NCBI GenBank assembly: GCA_028679775.1
Contig: JAJRAX010000184.1
Location: 1-15,063, forward strand
Length of the DNA: 15,063 nt
Reading direction: 5' to 3'
Source of the DNA: Methanothrix sp.
GTDB lineage: Archaea > Halobacteriota > Methanosarcinia > Methanotrichales > Methanotrichaceae
Part shown: positions 6,183-14,899 of the stretch, piece after piece
How the letters are laid out: every line of letters starts with the position of its first letter
Position numbering within the stretch: the first letter of the stretch is position 1
Notes under the pieces: model-generated
The model's input: the letters and a program-made list of their open reading frames with translations, nothing else
Told to the model about the DNA's origin: nothing
Database searches by the model: none
Translations under genes and position numbers: made by a program

Positions 6183-6603
6183 ATAACTCCCTCATCTTTT
6201 CAGTGTAATGGCTTAAGCTCTCCACATCCTTGATCTCTTTTTTGACCAGCTTTTTAATGCGGCTTCTGATGTCTCCGTCTGGTCGGCTTCCTGCTGAACG
6301 CAGGAGGCGGTCTATCGTCTTGCACATCTCATCGCCCTTTCTGTCCCAGTCGGTCAGCAGTATGATACGGGGGTAATTCCGGGCCGCTTCATCCGCGAGA
6401 TGCAGAGCCGATCGACGCGAGGCCATGATCACCGGACCTGGCAGGCCTAAAGCGCGCAGGGCTAAAAGGTCGCGCCTTCCCTCGACGATGACTGCCGCAC
6501 CCTGACTGGATGCATCGAGGAGTGCTGAGATCAGCTCCTCTAGGGCCATAAGATCATAAGTCCTCTTGGGACGGCTATCCGGGTCCGTTCTCTTGTCGAT
6601 CAT
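6172..6603 (-). CDS. Small Toprim-domain protein (UPF0292/COG1658-like)
   Basis: The 143-residue protein is a free-standing Toprim domain, the metal-binding nucleotidyl-transfer/hydrolysis fold found in topoisomerases, primases and M5-type RNases. The first conserved glutamate is E41 in VIVEGRRDLLALRALGL, and the DxD pair is D85/D87 in ILLTDWDRKGDEM. The region between (PVIMASRRSALHLADEAARNYPRII) fits the fold. The C-terminal third is lysine-rich. Family members in archaea are small, similar in length, and uncharacterised; cleavage or processing of nucleic acid is possible. The ATG at 6603 follows AGAGGT (complement of 6607-6612) at three bases, the same close spacing as in purH. It sits between the DUF167 gene (27-base gap) and THEP1 (11-base overlap). 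Confidence 0.82.
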   Translation of the reverse strand: MIDKRTDPDSRPKRTYDLMALEELISALLDASSQGAAVIVEGRRDLLALRALGLPGPVIMASRRSALHLADEAARNYPRIILLTDWDRKGDEMCKTIDRLLRSAGSRPDGDIRSRIKKLVKKEIKDVESLSHYTEKMRELYGT

Positions 6604-6630
6604 TCGACCTCTGTCTTTGCCCGCTCGATA

Positions 6631-6966
6631 TCATTTTACCTTCTGCGTTAGCTTGCTTATCGCCTCATCTCTGGAGATGCCTTTGACCAGGACGGTCTTT
6701 CTCGCGCTCTTGTGGCCGCTTAAAAGCTCCACCTTCTGCTCGGAAATGCCTAGCGTTTTTGCCAGCGTCTCTATCAGTTGCCTGTTGGCTTTGCCCCGCA
6801 GCGGCTCCTCAGTGAGATGGGCCTCAAGAGATTTCCTCCAGGGATTGAATCCAGATGGCACCTCAAGCTGGGAAGAGCCGGGCACTATCTCAAAGGATAT
6901 GACGCAGCCCTGGGGATGAGGCCTCACTGCAACGCTTCTGTCCATCAGACTAAAAAGATGCGTCAT
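6631..6966 (-). CDS. DUF167 family protein (UPF0235, YggU-like)
   Basis: This 111-residue protein belongs to the DUF167/YggU family, a small conserved alpha/beta fold of unknown function. The signature is in the second half: PWRKSLEAHLTEEPLRGKANRQLIETLAKTLGISEQKVELLSGHKSARKTVLV, with the invariant GKAN and GxxSxxK. The first strand pair (VRPHPQGCVISFEIVPGSS) is also typical. No strong Shine-Dalgarno site precedes the ATG at 6966 or the internal ATG at 6945, so the transcript may be leaderless; the palindrome AGCTT-A-AAGCT stands at 6969-6979. It is the first gene of the minus-strand operon with the Toprim and THEP1 genes and diverges from purH. Confidence 0.9.
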   Translation of the reverse strand: MTHLFSLMDRSVAVRPHPQGCVISFEIVPGSSQLEVPSGFNPWRKSLEAHLTEEPLRGKANRQLIETLAKTLGISEQKVELLSGHKSARKTVLVKGISRDEAISKLTQKVK

Positions 6967-7032
6967 GAAGCTTAAAGCTAACGTTTTGGCAAAAAGTTAA
7001 AATACGGTCAGCGATGAAGGACGAGAGGTTCG

Positions 7033-8385
<1,353 letters not shown>

Positions 8386-8410
8386 GATCTCAGGAAGAGA
8401 TACTTCTGGC

Positions 8411-9874
8411 ATGAGCCTCATAAGCAGGTTCGTCCTTTCGTTGGTTGCCATACTGCTTTTCATCATCTTAGCTTTAGCTCCTGTGCAGGCCAATGTAATC
8501 CAGGCTGGGTCAGATGTTCAGAGCGCAATAGACGCTGCTTCGGCCGGTGACACAGTGGTTGTCGTCGCTGGAGATGTGAGCAGCTTTAAGGTGGATCGAC
8601 CCATAACGATTGAAGGCATTGGAGGGCCCGTTCTCTCTGCGGCACTGCAAAAGCCGGCCATTAAGGTGATGAGCGATGGCGTCACGATCACAGGATTTCG
8701 CATCAGGGGTGTGGGCAAAGACAGCACAGCCAAGTTCAACTACTATATGCAAAATCCCGCTGCTGCGGCAAACGCGGCTCTCGATGATCCCAACTCGGCC
8801 ATAGTTGTGAAAGGCGACGGGGTTTCCCTAAAGAATTGCAGCATATTTGGCGCTCAGGTGGCGATCTCTGCCGAGGCGGTACGGGGGCTGGTCTTGCAGA
8901 ACATGAGCATGGATAGCTGCGATACAGGCGCATCGATCCTGCAAAGCAGAGATGTCCTGATCTCGTCCTGCCACATGGCCAATTGCAAAAAATATGGGCT
9001 TGACATTGAACTCTCTTTTGATGTGAGGCTTGAGAACAACAGCATTGTAAACAACACCAACGGCGGCGCGCTCCTCAAAGAGTCGGAGGATTGCGTCATA
9101 TCCGACAATCAGTTCTCACAGAACACCTTCGGCCTGTCGCTTTGGAATGCTTCCCATAACGAGGTGAAAAGAAACCGGGCCGATCATAATTACTACGGGA
9201 TATTGATCACTGCAGGGTCTAACTTCAACAACATAACCGACAACTCCGCCGATGACAACAGCCGGGGCGAGATCGTGACAGGATTTGGAATAGGCATCAG
9301 CCTTCAAGAGAACAGCAGCCACAACATTCTGATCAACAACCGCGCCAAAGGCAACTTCAACGGCCTTGAGGTCTCTAAAGGCTGCCAGTTCAATGCTGTC
9401 TATGCCAACAATGCTTCAGATAATAAACACGGAATAAGGCTTAACGAGAACAGAAATAACCTGGTCTTCGGGAACAATTTTATCAGAAACGAGATCAATG
9501 CCTACGAGAACACCAGCCTCAACATTTGGAATACCACTTTTGGCAACTATTACTCGGATTACGACGGTAAGGATGGAAACGGTGACGGCATCGGTGACGA
9601 ATCTTATTCTCTGCCGGGTCCCGAGTCCCAATCATTTGACTTCAGGCCGCTCATCAGCCCCTCTGGTGTTGCAGCCCTCGACTTCGTTGCACTGAAGGAA
9701 GAGGTCAAAAGGTACGCAGTCTATGCGCCGGCGGTGGCGGCTCTTCCCACCACCAGAGTTGAGGATGGAGTAGTTGTGATCTCTCGAAAGGCTTCGAGTT
9801 CGCCTCCCAAATGGTCTGACTCGGATTCATTTGATGCAAGTGCCGCGCCTTTCCTGAAGGAAACGCAACTCTAA
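8411..9874 (+). CDS. NosD-like exported right-handed beta-helix protein
   Basis: The 487-residue protein begins with a signal peptide (charged start, hydrophobic core from about residue 7 to 23, APVQA before a likely cut at 27). The body is a right-handed parallel beta-helix of the NosD/CASH type, with many N-rich turns such as [54 protein letters not shown] and [21 protein letters not shown]. It closes with [21 protein letters not shown] near residues 380-398, a calcium-loop-like motif common at the end of methanogen NosD proteins. A 70-residue tail of low complexity follows, with no membrane anchor. The frame is open from 8321, inside purH, but the ATG at 8411 starts the signal peptide and has AGGAAGAGA at 8392-8400. 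It probably acts outside the cell on carbohydrate or as a surface protein; the ligand is unknown. Confidence 0.88.
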   Translation: MSLISRFVLSLVAILLFIILALAPVQANVIQAGSDVQSAIDAASAGDTVVVVAGDVSSFKVDRPITIEGIGGPVLSAALQKPAIKVMSDGVTITGFRIRGVGKDSTAKFNYYMQNPAAAANAALDDPNSAIVVKGDGVSLKNCSIFGAQVAISAEAVRGLVLQNMSMDSCDTGASILQSRDVLISSCHMANCKKYGLDIELSFDVRLENNSIVNNTNGGALLKESEDCVISDNQFSQNTFGLSLWNASHNEVKRNRADHNYYGILITAGSNFNNITDNSADDNSRGEIVTGFGIGISLQENSSHNILINNRAKGNFNGLEVSKGCQFNAVYANNASDNKHGIRLNENRNNLVFGNNFIRNEINAYENTSLNIWNTTFGNYYSDYDGKDGNGDGIGDESYSLPGPESQSFDFRPLISPSGVAALDFVALKEEVKRYAVYAPAVAALPTTRVEDGVVVISRKASSSPPKWSDSDSFDASAAPFLKETQL

Positions 9875-9882
9875 TATGGTTC

Positions 9883-10944
9883 ATGCAGACAAACCTCATA
9901 ACGGAGGGCGCAATAACCTTTGAAGCAGAGGGTGCCTTCTACAATCCCAAGATGCTTCTGAATCGCGAGATCAATGTAGCCATGTCCCTGAGCCTGGGCC
10001 TCACCGATTATCTGGATGCCCTATCAGCCAGCGGGATTCGTGGCCTGCGTGTGGCCAAAGAGGCTGGAGTGGAAAAGGTCTCTTTTAATGACATAAACCC
10101 ACATGCCTGCCAGCTGATCGAGAAGAACCTGGCCAGAAATTCGATCTTGGGGACTGTGACCTGCTCCAATGCCAATGTTTTATTGCACGAGAGGCACTTT
10201 CAGGCGGTAGACTTGGACCCATTTGGCTCTCCATCCTCCTATCTCTCTGCCGCCAGCAGATCAGCTCTCTCTTATCTGTTCATCACAGCCACCGACACTG
10301 CGCCACTGTGTGGAGCTCATCTCATGAGCGGCATCAGAAAATACATGGCTGTGCCTTTGCGAACTGTGTATCACAGGGAGATGGGAGCACGCATCCTCCT
10401 CGGCTTGGCGGCCAGGGAGCTCGCCCGTCTGGACAAAAGCATGCAGCCTATGTTGACCCACGTAACCGATCATTATGTCAGAACCTACCTGCGCCTGACC
10501 AACGGAGCCAAGGCCGCAGACAGATGCCTGCGAAAACTGGGATATGTCGAGCATTGCCCAGCCTGCGGCAGCTTTCGTCTCATGCCGGAGGCAGAGCCAG
10601 AGGGGATTTGCCGTCACTGTAAAGGCAAGACAAGGCTTGCCGGGCCGCTGTGGCTTGGCGGGATACATGAGAGGGAGACCATAAAAACGGCCCTGGGCTG
10701 GGACGGCTTGGGCCATAGGGCTCAGAAGATCCTGAGTACCTGCGCTGGCGAGATCGAGGCACCCATGTACTATGATCATCATAGTATCTGCGAACGTCTT
10801 TCCCTCACTCCTGGCAAGATAGATGAGGCAATTGAAAGGCTCATAGAAAGAGGATATCAGGCCTCACGTACTCACTTTTGTGGCATGGGGATCAAGACCA
10901 ATGCCTGCATGACCGATGTGGAGATGGCCATAAGACCTGATTGA
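9883..10944 (+). CDS. trm1: tRNA (guanine(26)-N(2))-dimethyltransferase Trm1
   Basis: Trm1 uses S-adenosylmethionine to make N2,N2-dimethylguanosine at position 26 of tRNA in archaea and eukaryotes. The 353-residue protein has the SAM motif DALSASGIRGLRVAKEAG (residues 45-62), the acidic FNDINPHA (68-75), and the catalytic-region AVDLDPFGSPSSYLSAA (108-124). TATDTAPLCG (135-144) and the basic RTVYHREMGARILLG follow. A zinc site is likely at C225/C228 and C243/C246. The C-terminal domain with GPLWLGGIHE is typical, and the length is normal. The ATG at 9883 is eight bases after the NosD stop; no strong ribosome site is seen, so translation may be coupled to the gene before it. Confidence 0.95.
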   Translation: MQTNLITEGAITFEAEGAFYNPKMLLNREINVAMSLSLGLTDYLDALSASGIRGLRVAKEAGVEKVSFNDINPHACQLIEKNLARNSILGTVTCSNANVLLHERHFQAVDLDPFGSPSSYLSAASRSALSYLFITATDTAPLCGAHLMSGIRKYMAVPLRTVYHREMGARILLGLAARELARLDKSMQPMLTHVTDHYVRTYLRLTNGAKAADRCLRKLGYVEHCPACGSFRLMPEAEPEGICRHCKGKTRLAGPLWLGGIHERETIKTALGWDGLGHRAQKILSTCAGEIEAPMYYDHHSICERLSLTPGKIDEAIERLIERGYQASRTHFCGMGIKTNACMTDVEMAIRPD

Positions 10945-11143
10945 TTTCTAAATAATTTATAAAATGTTAACGCTGGTTTCCAACCTAAAACTTAATAAAG
11001 GAGAAGACACCTAATAGTGATAGCTGCATTATGATCCGATAATGCAGAAAAGACGCGGCACGAGGTGACGTTTATTACCCCCTTCATTGCTACTCCCTTT
11101 CGCATCTCGTGCCATCCCTTATTACGCTTCAGCAGGTTCTAAG
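10945..11143 (+). promoter_or_regulatory. Promoter and structured leader of the small membrane protein gene
   Basis: A strong TATA box (TTTATAAAA, 10957-10964) predicts a transcript start near 10985, leaving a leader of about 100 to 160 bases. The leader has two stable hairpins. CTGCATTAT at 11024-11032 pairs perfectly with ATAATGCAG at 11039-11047 around a six-base loop. GGCACGAGGTG at 11057-11067 pairs with CGCATCTCGTGCC at 11101-11113 in an 11-pair stem with one G-U. The second stem covers GAGGTGA at 11062-11068, the best Shine-Dalgarno-like word in the region. It matches no riboswitch class I know. A regulatory RNA element is inferred. Confidence 0.55.
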
Positions 11144-11524
11144 ATGCCACTGGCGATCCATTTGGCTTATCTTGCGAGTTCTGAGTTGCGACTGGTTATC
11201 TACTTTCTAATTGGCGGGAGCGCGACTGCCCTTGTTGCCTACTTCGCGAGCCAGGGGCGGGGAATGCTTTCTGCCTTCATCACCACATTGCCTTTGCTCA
11301 CGATCGTCAGCTTCCTGCTCATCTACGCAGAAGGCGGCATCAAAACGACAGAAGAGTATGCCAAGAGCCTTCTAATATTCACTCCTCCGTGGCTGTGCTA
11401 TGTCTCTATCGTTCTCCTGGGCGTGAGCAGGATAGGAATAGTCAAGAGCCTGATTCTGGGCCTATGCATCTTTGTGGCCTTCTCCTTCCTGTTGCAAAGG
11501 ATGCTGCCTGGGCCGAAGCTGTGA
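11144..11524 (+). CDS. Small four-helix membrane protein (DUF3147-like)
   Basis: The 126-residue protein (from ATG 11144) has four hydrophobic segments: ELRLVIYFLIGGSATALVAYFA, FITTLPLLTIVSFLLIYA, LLIFTPPWLCYVSIVLLGV and GIVKSLILGLCIFVAFSFLLQ. The order, length and the GG in the first helix resemble DUF3147/GlpM-like inner-membrane proteins, whose function is unknown; this match is from memory and moderate. The frame is open to a TTG at 11087 (145 residues), but the added residues are not hydrophobic or conserved-looking and the ATG at 11144 has a weak AGG site seven bases upstream. The gene stands alone between trm1 and the convergent traB, with its own promoter and an unusually long, structured leader. 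Confidence 0.6.
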   Translation: MPLAIHLAYLASSELRLVIYFLIGGSATALVAYFASQGRGMLSAFITTLPLLTIVSFLLIYAEGGIKTTEEYAKSLLIFTPPWLCYVSIVLLGVSRIGIVKSLILGLCIFVAFSFLLQRMLPGPKL

Positions 11525-11546
11525 GGCTCGTTGGATGTTACACATA

Positions 11547-11675
11547 CTAATACGAGTTGGATTCTCTCGTGTATCCTAGCGCCTTGGCTTTGACGAAGGC
11601 TGCCTTTGCTTCATCCTGTCTTCCAAGGTTATCGAGGGCATTGCTTTTGGTAGCCCAAGTGAACGCATTATAACC
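11547..11675 (-). pseudogene. TPR repeat remnant, C-terminal fragment without a start
   Basis: Read on the minus strand, this 129-base piece encodes 42 residues with one well-formed TPR unit: FTWATKSNALDNLGRQDEAK, then AAFVKAKALGYT, and a stop at 11547-11549. Spacing of W, LG, the two A and F fits the repeat. It opens directly behind the traB stop (11676-11678) and is in the same frame, and there is no start codon of its own. Methanosarcinales TPR proteins often end in a similar KA-LGY tail, so this looks like the last repeat of a lost TPR gene. It is too short to be a gene by itself. Confidence 0.7.
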
Positions 11676-12971
11676 TTAAATATAATTGGTGATCCTTGAG
11701 ATCATATCATTCATTGCTCCCATGATCAGGTCCTTGACGTTTTCCAGTCCCAGCATATGCCAGATGAGAAAGCCTCCCAGGACCATGCCAATCATCGCTC
11801 CTACATTCGTCAGCGCTGCCACCAAGATGACCTTGAAGAGGCGGTTGTCCATCATCTCCTTGAAGCTGTCTGTCTGGCCCAGCTTCTTGAGGTCGCTCAT
11901 GGTCGGCTTGAGCTTCTTGGCTTCAACCATTCCTGCAAACCAGCCCGCAGCTAAAAAGGGATTGAGTGTAGTCATCCATGCAACCATCAGTGCAGTCAGA
12001 GCCGAGAAGGGATGACCTCTGGCTGCCAGCGCGCCCAAAGCAGACAGCACTCCCGTTGCCACGAACCAGATCAAAAAGGCCTGCAATATGGTCTCGCTGG
12101 ACTGAGCTATGAGAAGAACCAAAACAATGGTGATCAGAATAAGCAGGCTCACCACTGCCCCAAAGACAGTGACCGCAGTGATCTTCTTGGCCGGCTTCTC
12201 TTTGAGCCCCTCAATTTCGGGTATCAACTCAGGGTGCGCGAGGTGCTTGACTATCCCTTCTCTGTGACCTGCACCTACTACCGCTAAAACTCGCCCCTGT
12301 TTGGATAGCAGATACAGATTTCGAGCCAGGTAGGCATCGCGTTCATCCACCAGAACATTGGCTGCACCTGGGGATATCTTTCGAAACTCCGAGATCATCT
12401 GGCTGACAATATCTGCCTGGGTGATTGTATCGATATCGATTTCTTCATCATCACCCCAGCCGATGGCCGCGGGAATGAACGACCAGATGAGCCGGACCTT
12501 ATCGAAGAACCCCATGGCCGACCAGAAACGCTGAATGGTAATGCCGATGTCCCTATCGACCAATGCCACCCTCGACCCGGCTCTTTTGGCAGCTTGTATA
12601 GCCGCCAGCATCTCCGAGCCAGGCTTGACTCCCATCTCCTCGCCGATCTTTCTTTGGATGTAAGCTAAAAACCACTGCACCAGTAGGAAGTAGAGCTTCC
12701 CACCACTTAGAAGCTCACTGATCTTGATCTCCTTCTCTTCTTCCTGGCCAGTGAGAGCCCGATAGCGAGCAAGGCACAACTCCACCGCCACGATATCAGG
12801 TCGTGTCTCTTCGATCTTGCTGACTACTTCTTGCACGCTCTTTTCGGACACATGGGCCGTTCCCACGATGATGATCTCATGGGACTCGCTGCCTGCTGGT
12901 TTCTCCATCGGCTCGATCAGCCGACAGAGAGATCCGTCGTCCTCTCTGGTCGTTTCTGTTGTATTCTCCAA
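11676..12971 (-). CDS. TraB/PrgY family membrane protein
   Basis: TraB-family proteins share a Tiki/EreA-like domain thought to be a metal-dependent peptidase; the bacterial members shut off pheromone signals, while archaeal roles are unknown. The 431-residue protein has the GTAHVS motif at 37-42, VAVELCLARYRAL near 61-73, VALVDRDIGIT near 135-144 and the late GAGHREG at 233-239. The C-terminal part holds several membrane helices (about 266-289, 296-318, 324-348 and 379-407). The start is a TTG at 12971, supported by AGAGGT (complement of 12979-12984) seven bases upstream. It lies 12 bases behind the site-2 protease gene, so the two are co-transcribed. Both are membrane proteins tied to proteolysis, which suggests a joint task in membrane signalling or quality control. 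Confidence 0.92.
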   Translation of the reverse strand: MENTTETTREDDGSLCRLIEPMEKPAGSESHEIIIVGTAHVSEKSVQEVVSKIEETRPDIVAVELCLARYRALTGQEEEKEIKISELLSGGKLYFLLVQWFLAYIQRKIGEEMGVKPGSEMLAAIQAAKRAGSRVALVDRDIGITIQRFWSAMGFFDKVRLIWSFIPAAIGWGDDEEIDIDTITQADIVSQMISEFRKISPGAANVLVDERDAYLARNLYLLSKQGRVLAVVGAGHREGIVKHLAHPELIPEIEGLKEKPAKKITAVTVFGAVVSLLILITIVLVLLIAQSSETILQAFLIWFVATGVLSALGALAARGHPFSALTALMVAWMTTLNPFLAAGWFAGMVEAKKLKPTMSDLKKLGQTDSFKEMMDNRLFKVILVAALTNVGAMIGMVLGGFLIWHMLGLENVKDLIMGAMNDMISRITNYI

Positions 12972-12983
12972 ATTGATTACCTC

Positions 12984-14120
12984 TTAGTGTTCCAGCTCTG
13001 AGCACAGCTCGATAGCTCTGACCAGGTCTTCCCTTGAGACTATGCCCACCAGCTGGTCTTCATCTATCACAGGCAGCCTGCGAATTTGCAGTTCATTCAT
13101 CATCTTCATGGCCGTCGATGCCTCCTCCTGAGGGCCGATCAAATATAACTTTCTTGCCATCACACTCCCTACAGGGGTGCCAGCTCTCTCGGCCTCCGGC
13201 ACATTTTGAAGATCGGTGAGAGTGACGATTCCCTGCAAGGCTCCTCCTGACATCACTGGATAGCCTCGATGCTTTTCCCGGAACATCATCTCCTTTAGCT
13301 CCTCAAGGCTCATCTCCGGAACAACTACCTGGACTTTTGCAGACATGATGTCCTTTACCCGTATTCCTTCCAGGCTGACGCTTATCTCAGTGGCTTTCTC
13401 CTCTTCACTTGCGCCCACATAGACAAAAAACGCCACGAAGAGGAGCATGAAATTGAGCGTTGAGAGGCCTACCAAAAACATGAGTGTCGCGAAGATCTTG
13501 CCGATATCGGAAGCTTTTCGGGTGGCTTTGACATAAGGCATCCGAAAGGCAAACCATGCTCGCAGGAGCCGGCCACCGTCCATCGGAAAGGCAGGAAGGA
13601 GATTGAAGGCCATGAGCATGAGATTCATCAGCCCAAGGTCGCTGAGCATTATGGTAAGGGGACTGCCAGAACCCGCAAAGGCCCGCGCCTGCAGGCCAAG
13701 GAACAGCAAGACGAAACCCAGCACTCCGCTTACGCCCGGCCCTGCAAAGGCCATCTTCAGTTCCAGCCGGGGGTTTCTCGGTATCTCCTCCATGGCTGCC
13801 ACCCCGCCAAAGAAGTAGAGAGTTATGCTTCTTATCTTGACGCCGCTCTTCTTGGCGATGTAGGAATGGCCCAGCTCATGCAGGGCAACGCAGGCAAAGA
13901 GCGCCAGGGAGAAGATGAGCGACGCGATCCATCGAAGTGCCACCGGCTCAATTCCACCCAAGCCATAGACGATGCCGCCGGTCTCCTGGTGGACGGACGC
14001 GAAGCTCCAGGCAATAAAAAGCACGATAAAAATTATTGTCCAGTGCAGCCGGACAGGTATGCCCATGATCCGTCCTAGCTCCAGAGAAGAGTTCATGGCA
14101 GAGACTTGTGACTTCTGCAT
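12984..14120 (-). CDS. Site-2 protease family (M50B) metalloprotease with two CBS domains
   Basis: This intramembrane zinc protease cuts substrates inside the membrane. It has the zinc motif HELGH (81-85 from ATG 14120) in a membrane helix and the third ligand region NLLPAFPMDGG (173-183). About six hydrophobic segments fill the first 240 residues, including IIFIVLFIAWSFA and FMLLFVAFFVYVG. Two CBS domains follow (about 250-305 and 315-372), which usually bind adenosine nucleotides and may set activity by energy state. The frame is open to a TTG at 14138; ATG is possible at 14120 or 14096. I chose 14120 because the TATA box at 14145-14153 places the transcript start about three bases before it, a leaderless layout; the family-like start MNSSLELGRIMGIPVRLHW at 14096 is a close rival. 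The traB gene follows after 12 bases. Confidence 0.94.
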   Translation of the reverse strand: MQKSQVSAMNSSLELGRIMGIPVRLHWTIIFIVLFIAWSFASVHQETGGIVYGLGGIEPVALRWIASLIFSLALFACVALHELGHSYIAKKSGVKIRSITLYFFGGVAAMEEIPRNPRLELKMAFAGPGVSGVLGFVLLFLGLQARAFAGSGSPLTIMLSDLGLMNLMLMAFNLLPAFPMDGGRLLRAWFAFRMPYVKATRKASDIGKIFATLMFLVGLSTLNFMLLFVAFFVYVGASEEEKATEISVSLEGIRVKDIMSAKVQVVVPEMSLEELKEMMFREKHRGYPVMSGGALQGIVTLTDLQNVPEAERAGTPVGSVMARKLYLIGPQEEASTAMKMMNELQIRRLPVIDEDQLVGIVSREDLVRAIELCSELEH

Positions 14121-14144
14121 TAATAGATCTTTTGACAAATGCTT

Positions 14145-14153
14145 CTTTTATTA
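14145..14153 (-). promoter_or_regulatory. TATA box for the site-2 protease / traB operon
   Basis: TTAATAAAA on the minus strand would place the transcript start near 14123, just before the ATG at 14120. No Shine-Dalgarno site is visible between the two, which fits a leaderless or near-leaderless message. Confidence 0.45.
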
Positions 14154-14163
14154 ATTATTTAAG

Positions 14164-14222
14164 TGAGCGGGTAGGAGAGTGGGGGTTCAGTGTGGATTTC
14201 AAAAACTAGGATTACCCGCTCA
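14164..14222 (-). other. 59-base inverted-repeat unit (possible small RNA or miniature element)
   Basis: TGAGCGGGTA at 14164-14173 and TACCCGCTCA at 14213-14222 are a perfect 10-base inverted repeat around 39 bases. On the minus strand a good TATA box predicts a transcript starting at about 14222, the very edge of the repeat. The unit is also flanked on both sides by TTTAA (14158-14162 and 14224-14228), which could be a target duplication. It does not fold as a tRNA and has no C/D or H/ACA boxes that I can see. Confidence 0.4.
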
Positions 14223-14243
14223 GTTTAATGGAGTTGCAGTAAA

Positions 14244-14260
14244 GATATAAATTTTTCCCC
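14244..14260 (-). promoter_or_regulatory. Strong minus-strand archaeal promoter (BRE plus TATA)
   Basis: On the minus strand this reads as a purine-rich GGGGAAAA element followed by TTTATATC (TATA, complement of 14244-14251). The predicted start is near 14222. It could drive a small RNA from the adjacent inverted repeat or a longer leader for the site-2 protease operon. Confidence 0.55.
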
Positions 14261-14276
14261 CGGAAGACATGGAGGC

Positions 14277-14322
14277 GCGAAATGCTGTCCACATTCATGC
14301 AATATTATAATTCTCATTTCGC
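14277..14322 (-). terminator. Inverted repeat at the end of the aldolase gene
   Basis: GCGAAATG at 14277-14284 pairs with CATTTCGC at 14315-14322, eight perfect pairs around a 30-base AT-rich loop, spanning the aldolase stop codon (14314-14316). It could help end or protect the 3' end of the aldolase message. No T-run follows at once, so a role as terminator is only possible. Confidence 0.3.
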
Positions 14323-14892
14323 TTGGCTCGGATAGGCTTTAACCAGGTATCTTACCTGAGAGCTATGCTCGGCCATACAAGCTGCCGTGTAGGCATCATT
14401 GAGGCTGTTGCCGGCCGCAAATACTCCATGGCCGCGAGCAATGCATGCCTTATGAGATTGCAGCGCGGCAGATACTGCCACGGCCAGCTCATCTGTTCCG
14501 AAGTGACCCTGCACAACAGGCATTGCCCCCAGGAAGATCAAGCCCTCGCTGTCCAGTGGGATGACCTCAGACATTTCCAGAAGAGACTCAGCCACAGCAT
14601 ACGGGGAATGGGTATGAATGATGGCCTTATTGGCTGTTGCCCGGTAGACCGCCCGATGAACGCAGGTCTCACTGCTGGCAATTCTGTCCATCTCACAGGT
14701 GCCGCCCAAATCAACCTGCACGACCTGACTCTCATCCAGCTCTTCAAGCATGCTGCCCGTGCAGGTTATGTGAATTTTATCTCCGATTGCCATGCTGATA
14801 TTTCCGAACCGGGAGCTGGTGAGCCTGGCGCTGACCACCTTTCTGCCGAACCGTGATATCTGCTGCCAGGCGGCAGGCGTAGCTGAAGACAT
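14314..14892 (-). CDS. Class II aldolase, L-fuculose-1-phosphate aldolase family
   Basis: The 192-residue protein is a zinc-dependent class II aldolase/adducin-domain enzyme, which joins or splits dihydroxyacetone phosphate and a small aldehyde. Zinc ligands H93, H95 (in HTHSPYA) and H155 (GHGVF) and the catalytic-type E75 (SSE) stand almost where they are in the E. coli FucA enzyme. SSRFGNISM (26-34) and TCTGSMLEELD (43-53) are the phosphate-binding stretches. In methanogens such enzymes are proposed to serve lactaldehyde or sugar-phosphate metabolism; the substrate cannot be read from the sequence. The ATG at 14892 follows GAGG (complement of 14898-14901) by five bases. It lies seven bases behind the stop of the partial gene and so is probably its operon partner. 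No truncation is seen. Confidence 0.93.
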   Translation of the reverse strand: MSSATPAAWQQISRFGRKVVSARLTSSRFGNISMAIGDKIHITCTGSMLEELDESQVVQVDLGGTCEMDRIASSETCVHRAVYRATANKAIIHTHSPYAVAESLLEMSEVIPLDSEGLIFLGAMPVVQGHFGTDELAVAVSAALQSHKACIARGHGVFAAGNSLNDAYTAACMAEHSSQVRYLVKAYPSQAK

Positions 14893-14899
14893 TTCTGCC

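Noticed and set aside
10261..10782. 173-residue minus-strand frame opposite trm1
   Set aside because: It is a shadow of trm1 with no motifs or ribosome site.
14164..14222. tRNA gene suggested by the paired ends and a GGTTCA word
   Set aside because: The length is too short, and no D arm, anticodon stem or TTCRANY T loop at the right place can be drawn.
14323..14856. 177-residue plus-strand frame opposite the aldolase
   Set aside because: The aldolase frame contains all metal ligands and motifs; the opposite frame has no recognisable domain.
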